A stretch of DNA of 64,000 nt, taken from contig NZ_CP133262.1 in the NCBI RefSeq assembly GCF_030915405.1, forward strand, positions 2,108,001-2,172,000, given 5' to 3'. Shown here one piece after another: positions 25,883 through 34,132 of the stretch. Each line of letters starts with the position of its first letter. Within the stretch, counting starts at the first letter, position 1. The translations under genes and the position numbers were made by a program. Source of the stretch: Neobacillus nitrireducens (GTDB lineage: Bacteria; Bacillota; Bacilli; Bacillales; Cytobacillaceae). Below the pieces are notes generated by a model. The model was given only the letters and a program-made list of their open reading frames with translations. It did not search any database and was not told where the DNA came from.

Positions 25883-27151
25883 TTAAAATAAATCCCCATT
25901 TTCATTGAAAGGAATTTCATAAAGATCTGAACTTACCTCCATATTCGGATGCTGCTTTACATATTCGAGTAAAGGCTCAGACACTTCAATTTCACTTAAC
26001 ACTAAGGTATTTTTAATGCGGACTAATTTAACATTTCTAAAATCTAAAATATTACAAGTTTTAATTGCTGCTTGGATTGCTTGTTTATCATTGGGTAATG
26101 TTGTAGCAATTTTTGTAGGAGCAACAACTGTTGAGGTTAACCCATTTGCATAAGTTCCCTCTTTATCCATCTTGTCTACTAGCCGTTGTGTTGTAAAATC
26201 AGCCGTCCCAACGCCATTGGCATTTCCCTCGGATTGATGAGTTACATCGAGTACCACCATTTTATTTACATCTGGTCCGCCAGTTGCATAAGGTGTTGGA
26301 TACCGCCCCGTAATATTTGGATCCATGCCATCCCCACTAATATTTTTACCGATTTCATCGATGACAAGGACATCTAATTGATCAAAGAAAAGCTTTGGTA
26401 ATAACTCTTTTGCTTGCTTTTGAAGTTTATGTTCTTTATTAATTATCTCTTCTGGAGTAAGAACATCAATAATTGCTACTTTATCAAATGCATTTTCAAC
26501 TGTTGCCACTCCGAAAAGTATCGGTGTCTTTTCCATGATGATTTTCGCCATTGCTGGGACATTTTCTGCCATATATTTAAAACCCATTTGATGACAGGCT
26601 TCTGCCCCTTTTTGCTTCCCTAATCCAATGCTAATCATCTTCATAATTCCACTTTCAACAGGTCCACGAAAGGCTGTATGTGGTTTTACTCGGTTAATAA
26701 TAACAATTCCGTCGGCTTCAGAAGCAAATTTATCCACATAAACAGGTAACCCATTCGGAAGCTCACTAATTTTCACAACCTCCATTGAGGAGCGAATCTC
26801 ACACCCAACGCTATCCTCGGTCACCCCTAGATGGGCTAAAACTTCGCGTTGCCCCTCTGCTGTCGCACCTCCGTGGCTGCCCATACTTGGGACAATAAAA
26901 GGTTTTGCTCCTAAGTCTTTTAGAAACTTGACCGTCACTGCAGTAATTTCAACGAGGCGATCGAGGCCTCTGCTTCCAACTGCTAAGGCGATTTCCATCC
27001 CTGGCTGAATTTTAGTCTGAATATGTACTTGCTGTAATTGTTCAATAAGCGCAGAGCCAAGATCATCAATCTTTTTGTTATCAAAGTTAACTTTGACTTT
27101 GGCCATTTTAGGAACTGGAATATCTTTTAATAATTCCTGAAGAATACCCAT
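25883..27151 (-). CDS. LarA-family nickel-pincer racemase/epimerase, candidate D-mannonate/D-gluconate 2-epimerase
   Basis: 422 residues, LarA (DUF2088) fold. The expected nickel-pincer positions can be read: 'ALAVGSRG' (55-62), 'GSHGG' with His93, 'KPHTAF' with His158, 'SGIMKMISIGLG' with Lys171 as candidate cofactor-linking Lys, and 'ACHQMG' with His187. The family racemises or epimerises 2-hydroxy acids by hydride transfer, and homologues acting on sugar acids such as gluconate have been reported as far as I recall. It lies beside uxuB-like, gluconokinase and cofactor genes, not lactate genes. It is the first gene of its operon. Confidence 0.75.
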   Translation of the reverse strand: MGILQELLKDIPVPKMAKVKVNFDNKKIDDLGSALIEQLQQVHIQTKIQPGMEIALAVGSRGLDRLVEITAVTVKFLKDLGAKPFIVPSMGSHGGATAEGQREVLAHLGVTEDSVGCEIRSSMEVVKISELPNGLPVYVDKFASEADGIVIINRVKPHTAFRGPVESGIMKMISIGLGKQKGAEACHQMGFKYMAENVPAMAKIIMEKTPILFGVATVENAFDKVAIIDVLTPEEIINKEHKLQKQAKELLPKLFFDQLDVLVIDEIGKNISGDGMDPNITGRYPTPYATGGPDVNKMVVLDVTHQSEGNANGVGTADFTTQRLVDKMDKEGTYANGLTSTVVAPTKIATTLPNDKQAIQAAIKTCNILDFRNVKLVRIKNTLVLSEIEVSEPLLEYVKQHPNMEVSSDLYEIPFNENGDLF

Positions 27152-27234
27152 GTTTACTTCACTCCTTTATTTACTTATTAAGTTTCCTCATTCGTTACTT
27201 TTCCATGTATTTATTAGGATTATTAACAGTTCTT

Positions 27235-27250
27235 CTGTAATCCCTTTCAA
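27235..27250. promoter_or_regulatory. second shared leader motif, LarA-like operon
   Basis: Minus-strand TTGAAAGGGATTACAG. It looks like a cre site with GG in place of the central CG. Close copies precede uxaC and both symporter genes, each 31-48 bp downstream of a ROK operator. Confidence 0.45.
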
Positions 27251-27282
27251 AAGAAGTTTTAAAAAAATAAGGTTATTTTCCT

Positions 27283-27344
27283 TTAATTTGTTTACCAAAC
27301 AAACTAATTACCTGTATAATATCATTATGACTAAAATACGTCAA
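27283..27344 (-). promoter_or_regulatory. promoter and XylR-like ROK operator of the LarA-like operon
   Basis: TTGACG (27344-27339), 17-base spacer, TATTAT (27321-27316). Directly downstream the minus strand reads TTAGTTTGTTT, three bases, AAACAAATTAA, nearly the B. subtilis XylR operator as I remember it. The site overlaps the expected transcription start, a repressing position. It lies in the gap shared with the divergent ROK gene. Confidence 0.75.
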
Positions 27345-27388
27345 TATTTATAACTTATTTCTTTTTTTTAATAGCAAGGAGGTTCTTT

Positions 27389-28570
27389 ATGCTCACTGGA
27401 GATGCAGCATTTATCAAAAAAATAAACAGATCTTTGATTTTAAGTAAAATTGTTGAGCATAAATTGATATCTAGGGCAGAGCTTGCCAAAATTACAGGAT
27501 TAAATAAAGCAACCATTTCTGTACAGGTATCAGATTTATTGGACAAAGAACTAATTTATGAAACACAGCAGGAACACAAAAGTTTGGGAAGAAGGCCCAT
27601 CATGCTCTCCGTTAATCGAGAAGCAGGGTTTGCCCTGGGAATTGATCTAGATAAAAATTCAATTACTTTTACCATTTCGGATTTAATTGGTACTTCTATA
27701 CACACAGAGATATTAGAACTCCATGTCTCAGAATATAATTTCATTCTTAAGATATTAATCGATCAGATCAATAATTATAAATACAAATTCAATCATACTC
27801 GTTACGGTCTTGTTGGAATTGCCATTGGAATACACGGAATTGTCAACAAAGATGAAATAATTGATTTTGTCCCACAACACGGCTGGAAAAACAAAACCTT
27901 AAAAGAGGATTTAGAAAAGGCAATCGGAATTAAGGTTTACATCGAAAATAATGCTAACCTTTGCTCCATTGCAGAAAAAGTCTACAAGCACCACCAATGC
28001 AACAACTTATTATCCGTCAGTCTGTATTCGGGAATTGGTCTTGGTTTCATTATTAATGATACATTATTCAAAGGATTTCACGGTTATGCAGGCGAGATAG
28101 GGCATATGATTGTCGTCCCAAATGGACTCCCCTGCCGTTGCGGAAATTTGGGTTGTTGGGAACAATACGCTTCCGAATTAAGTTTTATTACCCAATTAGC
28201 TAAGGATCAAAAGAACCTAGCTTTTAACTATAATGATTTCCAAAATCGGATGATTGAATATGACCCTGCCTTACAAAAAGAGATTGATCGATTTATCATG
28301 TTTATTTCAATTGGTTTAAATAATTTGATTAATCTTTATAATCCTGAAATATTAGTGGTCAATAGTGAAATCCTCCGATTATATCCTAATGCAGCTGAAG
28401 AACTTAAAGCCCATCTCACATCTTCCATTAGTCATTATTCGGAATTGGTGATCTCACAATTTGGGAAAAGGGCGTGTATCATGGGAGCCTGTGCATTGGC
28501 AATTCAAAACTTCTTAGGAGTTTCAGAGCTTTGTTTAACTTTGAGTGAGGAAGGCTTTCTCGATAAATAG
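27389..28570 (+). CDS. ROK-family repressor 1, XylR-like
   Basis: 393 residues. A winged-helix N-terminus ('ISRAELAKITGLNKATISVQ') is fused to a ROK sugar-kinase-like domain. The zinc site is 'PCRCGNLGCWEQYAS', and 'GYAGEIGHMIV' and 'SGIGLGFIIND' are typical. The family usually releases DNA on binding a sugar. It is transcribed away from the LarA-like operon and shares with it an upstream XylR-type operator. A close paralogue (37394) lies beside uxaC; both begin with a TGDAA-IKKINRSLI stretch. AGGAGG precedes the ATG. Confidence 0.85.
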   Translation: MLTGDAAFIKKINRSLILSKIVEHKLISRAELAKITGLNKATISVQVSDLLDKELIYETQQEHKSLGRRPIMLSVNREAGFALGIDLDKNSITFTISDLIGTSIHTEILELHVSEYNFILKILIDQINNYKYKFNHTRYGLVGIAIGIHGIVNKDEIIDFVPQHGWKNKTLKEDLEKAIGIKVYIENNANLCSIAEKVYKHHQCNNLLSVSLYSGIGLGFIINDTLFKGFHGYAGEIGHMIVVPNGLPCRCGNLGCWEQYASELSFITQLAKDQKNLAFNYNDFQNRMIEYDPALQKEIDRFIMFISIGLNNLINLYNPEILVVNSEILRLYPNAAEELKAHLTSSISHYSELVISQFGKRACIMGACALAIQNFLGVSELCLTLSEEGFLDK

Positions 28571-28587
28571 AAAAAGCAAAAAGTAAC

Positions 28588-28615
28588 AAAAGCCCTCACT
28601 TCCGAGGGCTTTTTC
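28588..28615 (+). terminator. terminator after ROK gene 1
   Basis: AAAGCCCTC / GAGGGCTTT with an 8-base loop and a T-rich tail, 18 bp after the stop. Confidence 0.85.
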
Positions 28616-28698
28616 TTTTTCCTATAGGAATTTACGAAAAAACGAGGAAATCAACGCAATTATAAGAAAAAGATTGATGGTTACACTTTCATGCCAAA

Positions 28699-28768
28699 TG
28701 TCCCCGTTTTCATGACGTTTGTTTCCGTTTTCAGTGAGATTGTTTAAAACTTGATAATGAATGATAAT
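28699..28768 (+). promoter_or_regulatory. LytTR-like direct repeats and promoter of the 33-residue peptide gene
   Basis: Two copies of a 19-bp element, TGTCCCCGTTTTCATGACG (28699) and TGTTTCCGTTTTCAGTGAG (28720), are exactly 21 bp apart. The CCGTT cores on one helix face with this period resemble the pairs bound by LytTR-type regulators (AgrA, ComE). One base later comes TTGTTT (28740-28745), a 17-base spacer and GATAAT (28763-28768). Activator control is inferred. Confidence 0.5.
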
Positions 28769-28798
28769 AAGAGTATCAAATTATTAGGAGGAATTGTA

Positions 28799-28900
28799 AT
28801 GAAGAAACTAATTAATTTAGTAGTTAAACAAATCGAAAAAAATAGTGAATACATTCCATTTCATTTAGCTGAACCAGTCAGAACCAATTCACACAAATAA
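28799..28900 (+). CDS. 33-residue orphan peptide, possible signalling peptide
   Basis: Product: MKKLINLVVKQIEKNSEYIP then FHLAEPVRTNSHK. The first 15 residues can form a basic amphipathic helix, followed by a Pro-containing, charged tail. AGGAGG lies 7 bases before the ATG; a promoter lies upstream and a strong terminator overlaps the last codons, so this is a complete transcription unit. The size and N-terminus recall AgrD-type precursors, but there is no Cys, and no agrB, agrC or comQ-like gene lies nearby. I do not recognise a family. Confidence 0.6.
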   Translation: MKKLINLVVKQIEKNSEYIPFHLAEPVRTNSHK

Positions 28901-28921
28901 AATGTGAATTGGTTTTTTTTG
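28882..28921 (+). terminator. terminator overlapping the end of the peptide gene
   Basis: AACCAATTCACA / TGTGAATTGGTT stem of 12 bp with a 9-base loop and eight T. Confidence 0.92.
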
Positions 28922-28930
28922 TTTAAAATT

Positions 28931-28964
28931 TAAAAAAAGTGCCTGACACTCTAGTGTCTGACAC
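28931..28964 (-). terminator. terminator of the AraC operon
   Basis: Minus-strand GTGTCAGACACT / AGTGTCAGGCAC imperfect hairpin followed by seven T, 10 bp after the stop of the last operon gene. Confidence 0.75.
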
Positions 28965-28973
28965 CCATTTTAC

Positions 28974-29834
28974 TTAAAACCAATCGCTATAGCCTAATTT
29001 TCTCAAGTGGTTTGCTGATATTTCTAGACATTCAAATGGATCACGGCCATAGGTATCATCTTGTTCTACCAAGAAATACTGTGCTCCACTCTCAAGTCCA
29101 GCTTCCATGATTGATTTGATATCAAGATTTCCTTCACCAAGTTCAGCAAATTCAATGGTATTCGTGAATATGTCAAAGAATTTAGCCATGTCCTTAAAGT
29201 CAACATCGCTTAAATCCATTTGTCCAATTCGATAATCCTTTAAATGTAATAGTGAAATACGGCCAGTATAGCCTTTAACAAATTCCACAGGATTTACGCC
29301 TGCTCTTTGAATCCAGTGAACATCCAATTCAAATCCAAGCTTAGTGGTATTATTTTTAATGATATCTAATAAATATTCACCATCGAACTTTTGGAATTCT
29401 AAGTGGTGTGTATGGTAATACAATTCAATTCCATATTCTGCTAATCTGTGAGCCATCTCTTCAGCTTTAGCAATAAACTCCATGATTTGATCTTTATTCC
29501 CCATAGCCATTAACGGCATCATGCCAATTCGTAAAAAGTTACAATCAAGAGTCTTGCAATCGTTTACGATTTTTTCAAAGTCATTTGTCAATGTCTCACC
29601 AGGCATACCAGGAAGCATTAGTTCTACCGCAGCAGAAAGAGCAGCAATCTTAATATCAAAATCTTCACTCGCTCTTTTTATCTCTGCTACGTTCTCTGGA
29701 GTCATAGGGATTTGAGAAATTTCAACGGCATGATAGCCAAGCTCACTTACTTTTCTCATTGTTTCATAGGCACCTAACTCTTCAACTTTCCCCTTTAGCA
29801 TCATCATTTGGACACCTATTTTTCCCTTTTTCAT
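28974..29834 (-). CDS. TIM-barrel sugar phosphate isomerase/epimerase-like protein 1
   Basis: 286 residues, AP-endonuclease-2-type TIM barrel. Visible blocks: 'GYHAVEISQIPM', 'IELYYHTHHLEFQKFDGEYL', 'KLGFELDVHWIQRAGVNPVE', 'RISLLHLKDY' and 'VEQDDT', with Glu, His and Asp at the strand ends as metal ligands. The family includes epimerases, inosose dehydratase and lyases acting on 3-keto-glycosides. Last gene of the operon starting at 33898; its ATG overlaps the upstream stop by one base (TAATG). The substrate is unknown; pairing with two Gfo/Idh/MocA genes suggests keto-sugar chemistry. Confidence 0.8.
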   Translation of the reverse strand: MKKGKIGVQMMMLKGKVEELGAYETMRKVSELGYHAVEISQIPMTPENVAEIKRASEDFDIKIAALSAAVELMLPGMPGETLTNDFEKIVNDCKTLDCNFLRIGMMPLMAMGNKDQIMEFIAKAEEMAHRLAEYGIELYYHTHHLEFQKFDGEYLLDIIKNNTTKLGFELDVHWIQRAGVNPVEFVKGYTGRISLLHLKDYRIGQMDLSDVDFKDMAKFFDIFTNTIEFAELGEGNLDIKSIMEAGLESGAQYFLVEQDDTYGRDPFECLEISANHLRKLGYSDWF

Positions 29835-30841
29835 TAAAATACCCCCATTTGTATGGATTGTTTTTTCTTTGATGACAGGTGAATCGCATCAATTATCGCA
29901 ATGGATGCAAGGGCATCTTTTGCATGGATATAGTCTTCTGTGTTTTCGGTAATGGCGGAATAGAATTGATTAATTGTTTTTGCATGACTAGCTCCATAAT
30001 AATGTTTCGAACCTGGCAGCTTCGCATCCCCCATTAATTCTACTTTTTCCCCTGCTTCATTCACTCTTGTGAGGATGCTATCTTTGATGGTGAACCTTTC
30101 TTTTTCAAAAAGAACCTCAAGTTCAACACTAGAATTATCTGCATTCGCATTGGTAGCAAAGAATAACCCCTTAGCACCATTTTTAAACTGCATACGGGCG
30201 GAAGCAGTATCCTCAACTTCAATGTTATAATCTAATAGTTGATCAACTGAACCTCTAATCCATTCAATTTCACCGCCAACCAGCTGCATTAGGTCTAATG
30301 TATGCAGCGATTGATTGATCATCACTCCACCGCCGGCATATTTCCATTGCCCACGCCACGGCCGGCTGTCATAGTATTCCTTTGATCTAAACCATGCTAC
30401 TAGACCCTTAACCCCTTGGATAGAACCATATTCACCAGAGAGTACAATCTCTTGAAGTTTTTCAAAGGATTCATTGTTGCGATTCTGCAAACAGACACCG
30501 ATATTAATGTCCTTGTGTTCTTCCTCTAATTTCACCAGAGCAAGCCCTTCTTCCGTATTCAATCCCAATGGTTTCTCTAGAAAAACATGAACACCTTTTT
30601 CCACACAAGCCTTCGTAACAGGATAGTGCAGGTAATGGGGCAGACATATATGAACACAATCCAATTCTTCTTTTTCAAGCATTACTTCATAGTTACTGTA
30701 AAAGGTTGCTCCTGGTACCGAATTCGATAATGTTTCGTCATTATCACAAACAGCCGTCAACTCAACATTTGGGTTAGCTTTTATCGCCGGAATATGAATA
30801 TTTGAAATCGTCCCCAGCCCTATAACTGCAATCCTCAGCAT
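29834..30841 (-). CDS. Gfo/Idh/MocA oxidoreductase 1
   Basis: 335 residues. N-terminal Rossmann 'RIAVIGLGTISNIHIPAI', then 'EKPLGLNTEEGLALV' (EKP signature) and a C-terminal substrate domain with 'AGGGVMINQSLHTLDLMQ', where H is the usual catalytic or substrate-contact position. NAD(P)-dependent oxidation or reduction of a sugar or sugar derivative is expected. The open frame starts 14 codons earlier, but AAAGGGGATAGG precedes the ATG at 30841 and the protein then begins at the Rossmann strand. It lies between the second oxidoreductase and TIM-barrel protein 1. Confidence 0.85.
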   Translation of the reverse strand: MLRIAVIGLGTISNIHIPAIKANPNVELTAVCDNDETLSNSVPGATFYSNYEVMLEKEELDCVHICLPHYLHYPVTKACVEKGVHVFLEKPLGLNTEEGLALVKLEEEHKDINIGVCLQNRNNESFEKLQEIVLSGEYGSIQGVKGLVAWFRSKEYYDSRPWRGQWKYAGGGVMINQSLHTLDLMQLVGGEIEWIRGSVDQLLDYNIEVEDTASARMQFKNGAKGLFFATNANADNSSVELEVLFEKERFTIKDSILTRVNEAGEKVELMGDAKLPGSKHYYGASHAKTINQFYSAITENTEDYIHAKDALASIAIIDAIHLSSKKKQSIQMGVF

Positions 30842-30912
30842 TTGCCTATCCCCTTTTTTTTGAAACGAACTCGGGAGCTGCATAGCAATGAGTTCATTTC
30901 CTGTATGTTTAA

Positions 30913-32073
30913 TTACTTTCTAACCGGATATTTACCTTCTACAGTAATACGTTTATTTAATTCTTCTAGGAATAAATCTTCATCAAATGGTACTTCAATT
31001 TCCTTATCTAACCAGCTTGACAGGTGCATTGCATTTGCAAGTCTAACACCATTAATACCGTCGCTGCCTGGTGCTAATAATGGTGTACCTTCTACGATTG
31101 CTGAAGAAAAGTCTTCTAATACTGCAATGTGTTGTTCGCCCCAAACATTGCCAAAATCAAGTACTTCTTCAGTGAAAATATCAGCTGCGCCTCCGCCCAT
31201 AAACAGCTTCATTACATCTGACATATCCATTGAAACGCTCATTTCATTTTCAGATTGTTTCAGGCGTTTGATCGTTACTTTTTTACTATCGTCTACCACG
31301 ATTTTTCCTTTATCACCTAAAATTTCTAAACGGTCTGTCCCCATTACATCGTGTGTACGAGTAACGAATACACCGGTAGCACCATTTCCATAATCAAATA
31401 CAGCAGTCACATCGTCTTCAACCACAATATCTCTTTGATAGCCATAGTTTAATTTTGCATAAACCTTTTTCGGCATGCCGCACATCCATTGAAGCAAGTC
31501 AATTTGGTGTGGCGCTTGGTTTACAAGGACACCGCCGCCTTCTCCACCCCAAGTTGCTCTCCATTCACTTTGGTTGTAGTACCCTTGTGGTCTCCACCAT
31601 GTTGTAATAATCCAGTTAGTATTGCGAATGCTGCCAATCTCACCATTATCAATAAGTTCTTTAACTTTTTTATAAAGAGGATTTGTACGCTGGTTAAAGA
31701 AGATTGCAAACTTAAGTTCAGGCTTTGTTGCTGCAAAGTCGTTTAACTCTTTCACTTGTTTTGTATAAACACCAGCTGGTTTTTCAACTAATGCATGAAT
31801 ATTTCTTTTTAGTGATTCGATTCCCATTTCAGGATGTAGATAATGTGGAACAGTTGTAACAACTGCATCAACATCACCACTTTCAAGCATATCGATATAA
31901 TTATCGTAGAAGGGAACACCAGGATACTTCTCTTCTGCTACTTGTTTTTTAGCAGGATCATTATCACAAATCGCACCAATCACCATGTTTTTTACTTTGC
32001 CTTCAGTGATAAAATTAGCGTACATACCACCCTCTGCACCTAATCCAATAATTCCTAATCTTACATTAGCCAT
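30913..32073 (-). CDS. Gfo/Idh/MocA oxidoreductase 2
   Basis: 386 residues. 'VRLGIIGLGAEGGMYANFI' opens the Rossmann domain; 'VEKPAGVYTKQVKEL' is the EKP motif; 'GGGVLVNQAPHQIDLLQWM' lies in the substrate domain, and a long C-terminal extension ('FDEDLFLEELNKRITVEG') follows. It belongs to a different branch from oxidoreductase 1. It starts 2 bases after the stop of TIM-barrel protein 2. With its partner it could carry out an oxidise-then-reduce cycle around a keto-sugar intermediate; this is inference. Confidence 0.85.
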   Translation of the reverse strand: MANVRLGIIGLGAEGGMYANFITEGKVKNMVIGAICDNDPAKKQVAEEKYPGVPFYDNYIDMLESGDVDAVVTTVPHYLHPEMGIESLKRNIHALVEKPAGVYTKQVKELNDFAATKPELKFAIFFNQRTNPLYKKVKELIDNGEIGSIRNTNWIITTWWRPQGYYNQSEWRATWGGEGGGVLVNQAPHQIDLLQWMCGMPKKVYAKLNYGYQRDIVVEDDVTAVFDYGNGATGVFVTRTHDVMGTDRLEILGDKGKIVVDDSKKVTIKRLKQSENEMSVSMDMSDVMKLFMGGGAADIFTEEVLDFGNVWGEQHIAVLEDFSSAIVEGTPLLAPGSDGINGVRLANAMHLSSWLDKEIEVPFDEDLFLEELNKRITVEGKYPVRK

Positions 32074-32075
32074 AA

Positions 32076-32963
32076 TTAAATTCCCTCGCTTTCAATTTTG
32101 TTAAGGATTTCCAAAAGTGCTTCATATTGAAGCTTGTAGCCGCCGGCACCATCCAGCCCTTTGTTGTCTTTAATGATCTCAGTTGCATCTTCAAGTTCTA
32201 AATCCTTTAAAGAATCAAAAAGAACGAGATGCGGCTCAAGGGTTAAAAAGCCTTTATAGCCGCTCTTAATAAAACGAGCTAACAATTCCGGAATTTTACC
32301 TTCTCCGGTTCCACAGACAACGTTTTCACTTTCAGCGGTTACAGCATCCTTTATGTGTATATAAACAATCTCATCTTTTAAGAGATCGTAACACTCCACT
32401 GTGTCTTCACCGCACTGAACGAAATTAGCGAAGTCAAAAATCCCTTTAAAGTATGGAGAACCAACTTCTGTTAAAATCTCCTGACAGCGTCTTCCGATAT
32501 CACCAAAGATATCCTTTTCATTTTCATGCAGTAAAATTACATTGTACTTTTCAGCAATGGCTGCAAATTCCTTAAGCTTACGAACAACTTCTTCACGATA
32601 TGGGTCGGCATGATCACTCTTTGGAATATAAAAACTAAATATACGGATATATTGACAATCTAAAAGGTTTGCAATTTTGCAGAGTGTGTTCAACATCAGC
32701 TTTTGTTTAGCAAAGCCTTCTTCATCATTAATGAACACTTTACCAATAGGTGAGCCGATGGAAGAAACGCCAATTCCCGCCTTTTGAAGCCTTGGCTGGA
32801 CGTTTTCTTTGATTTCATCGACAGTAAAATCGCCTATGTTCTTCCCATCTATACCTCGTAACGAAATATATTTCATACCTAAATTTGAGATAACCTCAAG
32901 TTGGGTATGAAAATCAGATGAAATTTCATCTGAAAATCCTGAAATTAATAAATCTTGATTCAT
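32076..32963 (-). CDS. TIM-barrel sugar phosphate isomerase/epimerase-like protein 2
   Basis: 295 residues. Blocks: 'SGFSDEISSDFHTQLEVI' at the N-terminus, 'YNVILLHENEKDIFGD', 'YFKGIFDFANFVQCGED' and 'IVYIHIKDAVTAESENVVCG', 'GFLTLEPHL'. Glu, Asp, His and Glu at these strand ends form the usual metal site. The family is functionally broad (epimerases, hydroxypyruvate isomerase-like, 3-keto-glycoside lyases). It starts 14 bases after the AraC-type regulator in the same operon. It is only distantly similar to protein 1. Confidence 0.8.
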   Translation of the reverse strand: MNQDLLISGFSDEISSDFHTQLEVISNLGMKYISLRGIDGKNIGDFTVDEIKENVQPRLQKAGIGVSSIGSPIGKVFINDEEGFAKQKLMLNTLCKIANLLDCQYIRIFSFYIPKSDHADPYREEVVRKLKEFAAIAEKYNVILLHENEKDIFGDIGRRCQEILTEVGSPYFKGIFDFANFVQCGEDTVECYDLLKDEIVYIHIKDAVTAESENVVCGTGEGKIPELLARFIKSGYKGFLTLEPHLVLFDSLKDLELEDATEIIKDNKGLDGAGGYKLQYEALLEILNKIESEGI

Positions 32964-32977
32964 TTATGCTTTACCTC

Positions 32978-33898
32978 CTAATTAACAGGAATGTTGCGGC
33001 TAGTTTTTGTTTTACGATACTTGGACGGTGTAGTTCCAACCTTCTCTTTAAAAAAGCGGCTGAAATGAGCAACACTTTCAAAGCCTGATGAACGAGATAC
33101 CTCTGTAAGAGATTGGTTCGGTTCCATTTCCAACAAATATTTCACTTGATTAAGTCTGCAAGCCATTACGTACTCCATTATCGTAAATCCAGTGACTTCT
33201 TTAAATACATGCGAAGCATAATACTTACTAAGATTTAATTCAGAAGCAATTCTGTCTAAACTAACTTTTCTTACATAATGATCATTTATCCAAGATGCGA
33301 TTTCCTCGGCATGGAGTTCCTTTTCTGACTTTTTACTGGTGATTTGAGACAATTGCTTTTGACTCATCTTATAAATACCTAACAATAATTGAACTAACTC
33401 AAGTTTCACTTCAGCTTCTAAAAACTCATTCTTCTTCCCTATTTGCTGTGCTTCATCATCAATATGTTTTAATGAAGCAACGATTTCTTTAATCCGTCCA
33501 TCCACAAATTGCCCTGTTTCATCATAACTTGTGCGAATCAGGCAATTGTTCAGTTTTTTAAACGGATCTAACAAATTGGGTATACCAAGAGCGTTTAATA
33601 ACTCTTGCAGCCATGTCGGTGAAAAATGAAGTATACTTCTTGTGTAAGGACTGCTTGTTCCAGGATTAGGTTTATGCAATGTCATCCCATCCAATAGGAT
33701 GATATCACCAGGCTGAAGTTCATAAATCCGATTGTTAATTAAATATTTACAATCCCCGGAATGAAAAAAATAAATTTCATACTCCTGGTGAGAGTGAAAA
33801 TCAGAAATATAGTTTTCCATACCTTTTATTCTGTAGAAAGCATTTATCCACTCATCCATTATTTTTGATTTATAAGGAAAGTTGATTGGCTTATCCAT
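32978..33898 (-). CDS. AraC-family regulator with cupin sensor domain
   Basis: 306 residues. The N-terminal cupin-like domain ('DFHSHQEYEIYFFHSGDCKY' and 'LQPGDIILLDGMTLHKP') senses a small molecule; the C-terminal double helix-turn-helix is clear in 'LDRIASELNLSKYYASHVFK' and 'SLTEVSRSSGFESVAHFSRF'. It is the first gene of the operon with the TIM-barrel and Gfo/Idh genes and is probably its activator. The operon is preceded by a ROK-type operator, so it lies under two layers of control. Confidence 0.88.
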   Translation of the reverse strand: MDKPINFPYKSKIMDEWINAFYRIKGMENYISDFHSHQEYEIYFFHSGDCKYLINNRIYELQPGDIILLDGMTLHKPNPGTSSPYTRSILHFSPTWLQELLNALGIPNLLDPFKKLNNCLIRTSYDETGQFVDGRIKEIVASLKHIDDEAQQIGKKNEFLEAEVKLELVQLLLGIYKMSQKQLSQITSKKSEKELHAEEIASWINDHYVRKVSLDRIASELNLSKYYASHVFKEVTGFTIMEYVMACRLNQVKYLLEMEPNQSLTEVSRSSGFESVAHFSRFFKEKVGTTPSKYRKTKTSRNIPVN

Positions 33899-33919
33899 GG
33901 CTCACACCCTTAAAAGTAA

Positions 33920-33947
33920 CCGCTGTCAATTTAGTTTGTTAACTAAA
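33920..33947. promoter_or_regulatory. ROK-type operator and cre-like site upstream of the AraC operon
   Basis: TTTAGTT - four bases - AACTAAA at 33930-33947 is a shortened version of the operator found at four other places. Next to it the minus strand reads TTGACAGCGGTTACTT, two mismatches from the cre consensus. A TTGTTA / TAAGTA pair with 17-base spacing lies upstream on the minus strand. Confidence 0.5.
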
Positions 33948-34064
33948 CATACTTATATGTTATTACACTTAGTAACAAAAATCATTCTCTTATCCTGCTG
34001 TAAAATACCTTTAATTTGTCTGAGATTGCTTTTCAGAAAAACATTACAGACAATTTTTATAAAA

Positions 34065-34110
34065 AATAGAGACAAAACTAACATTTAATGGCTAGTTTTT
34101 GTCTCTATTA
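34065..34110 (-). terminator. terminator after gndA
   Basis: Minus-strand AGAGACAAAAACTAG / TTAGTTTTGTCTCT hairpin with ATTTTTTAT behind it, about 25 bp after the stop. Confidence 0.8.
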
Positions 34111-34132
34111 GTAATGTTCTAATTCAATTCAA

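Noticed and set aside
25883..27151. Plain lactate racemase (larA)
   Set aside because: No lactate permease or dehydrogenase nearby; the operon holds a sugar-acid dehydrogenase, and coregulated units hold uxaC and hexuronide-type symporters.
28799..28900. Genuine agrD with a complete agr system
   Set aside because: The peptide has no Cys and no agrB, agrC or agrA-like gene is present in the window.
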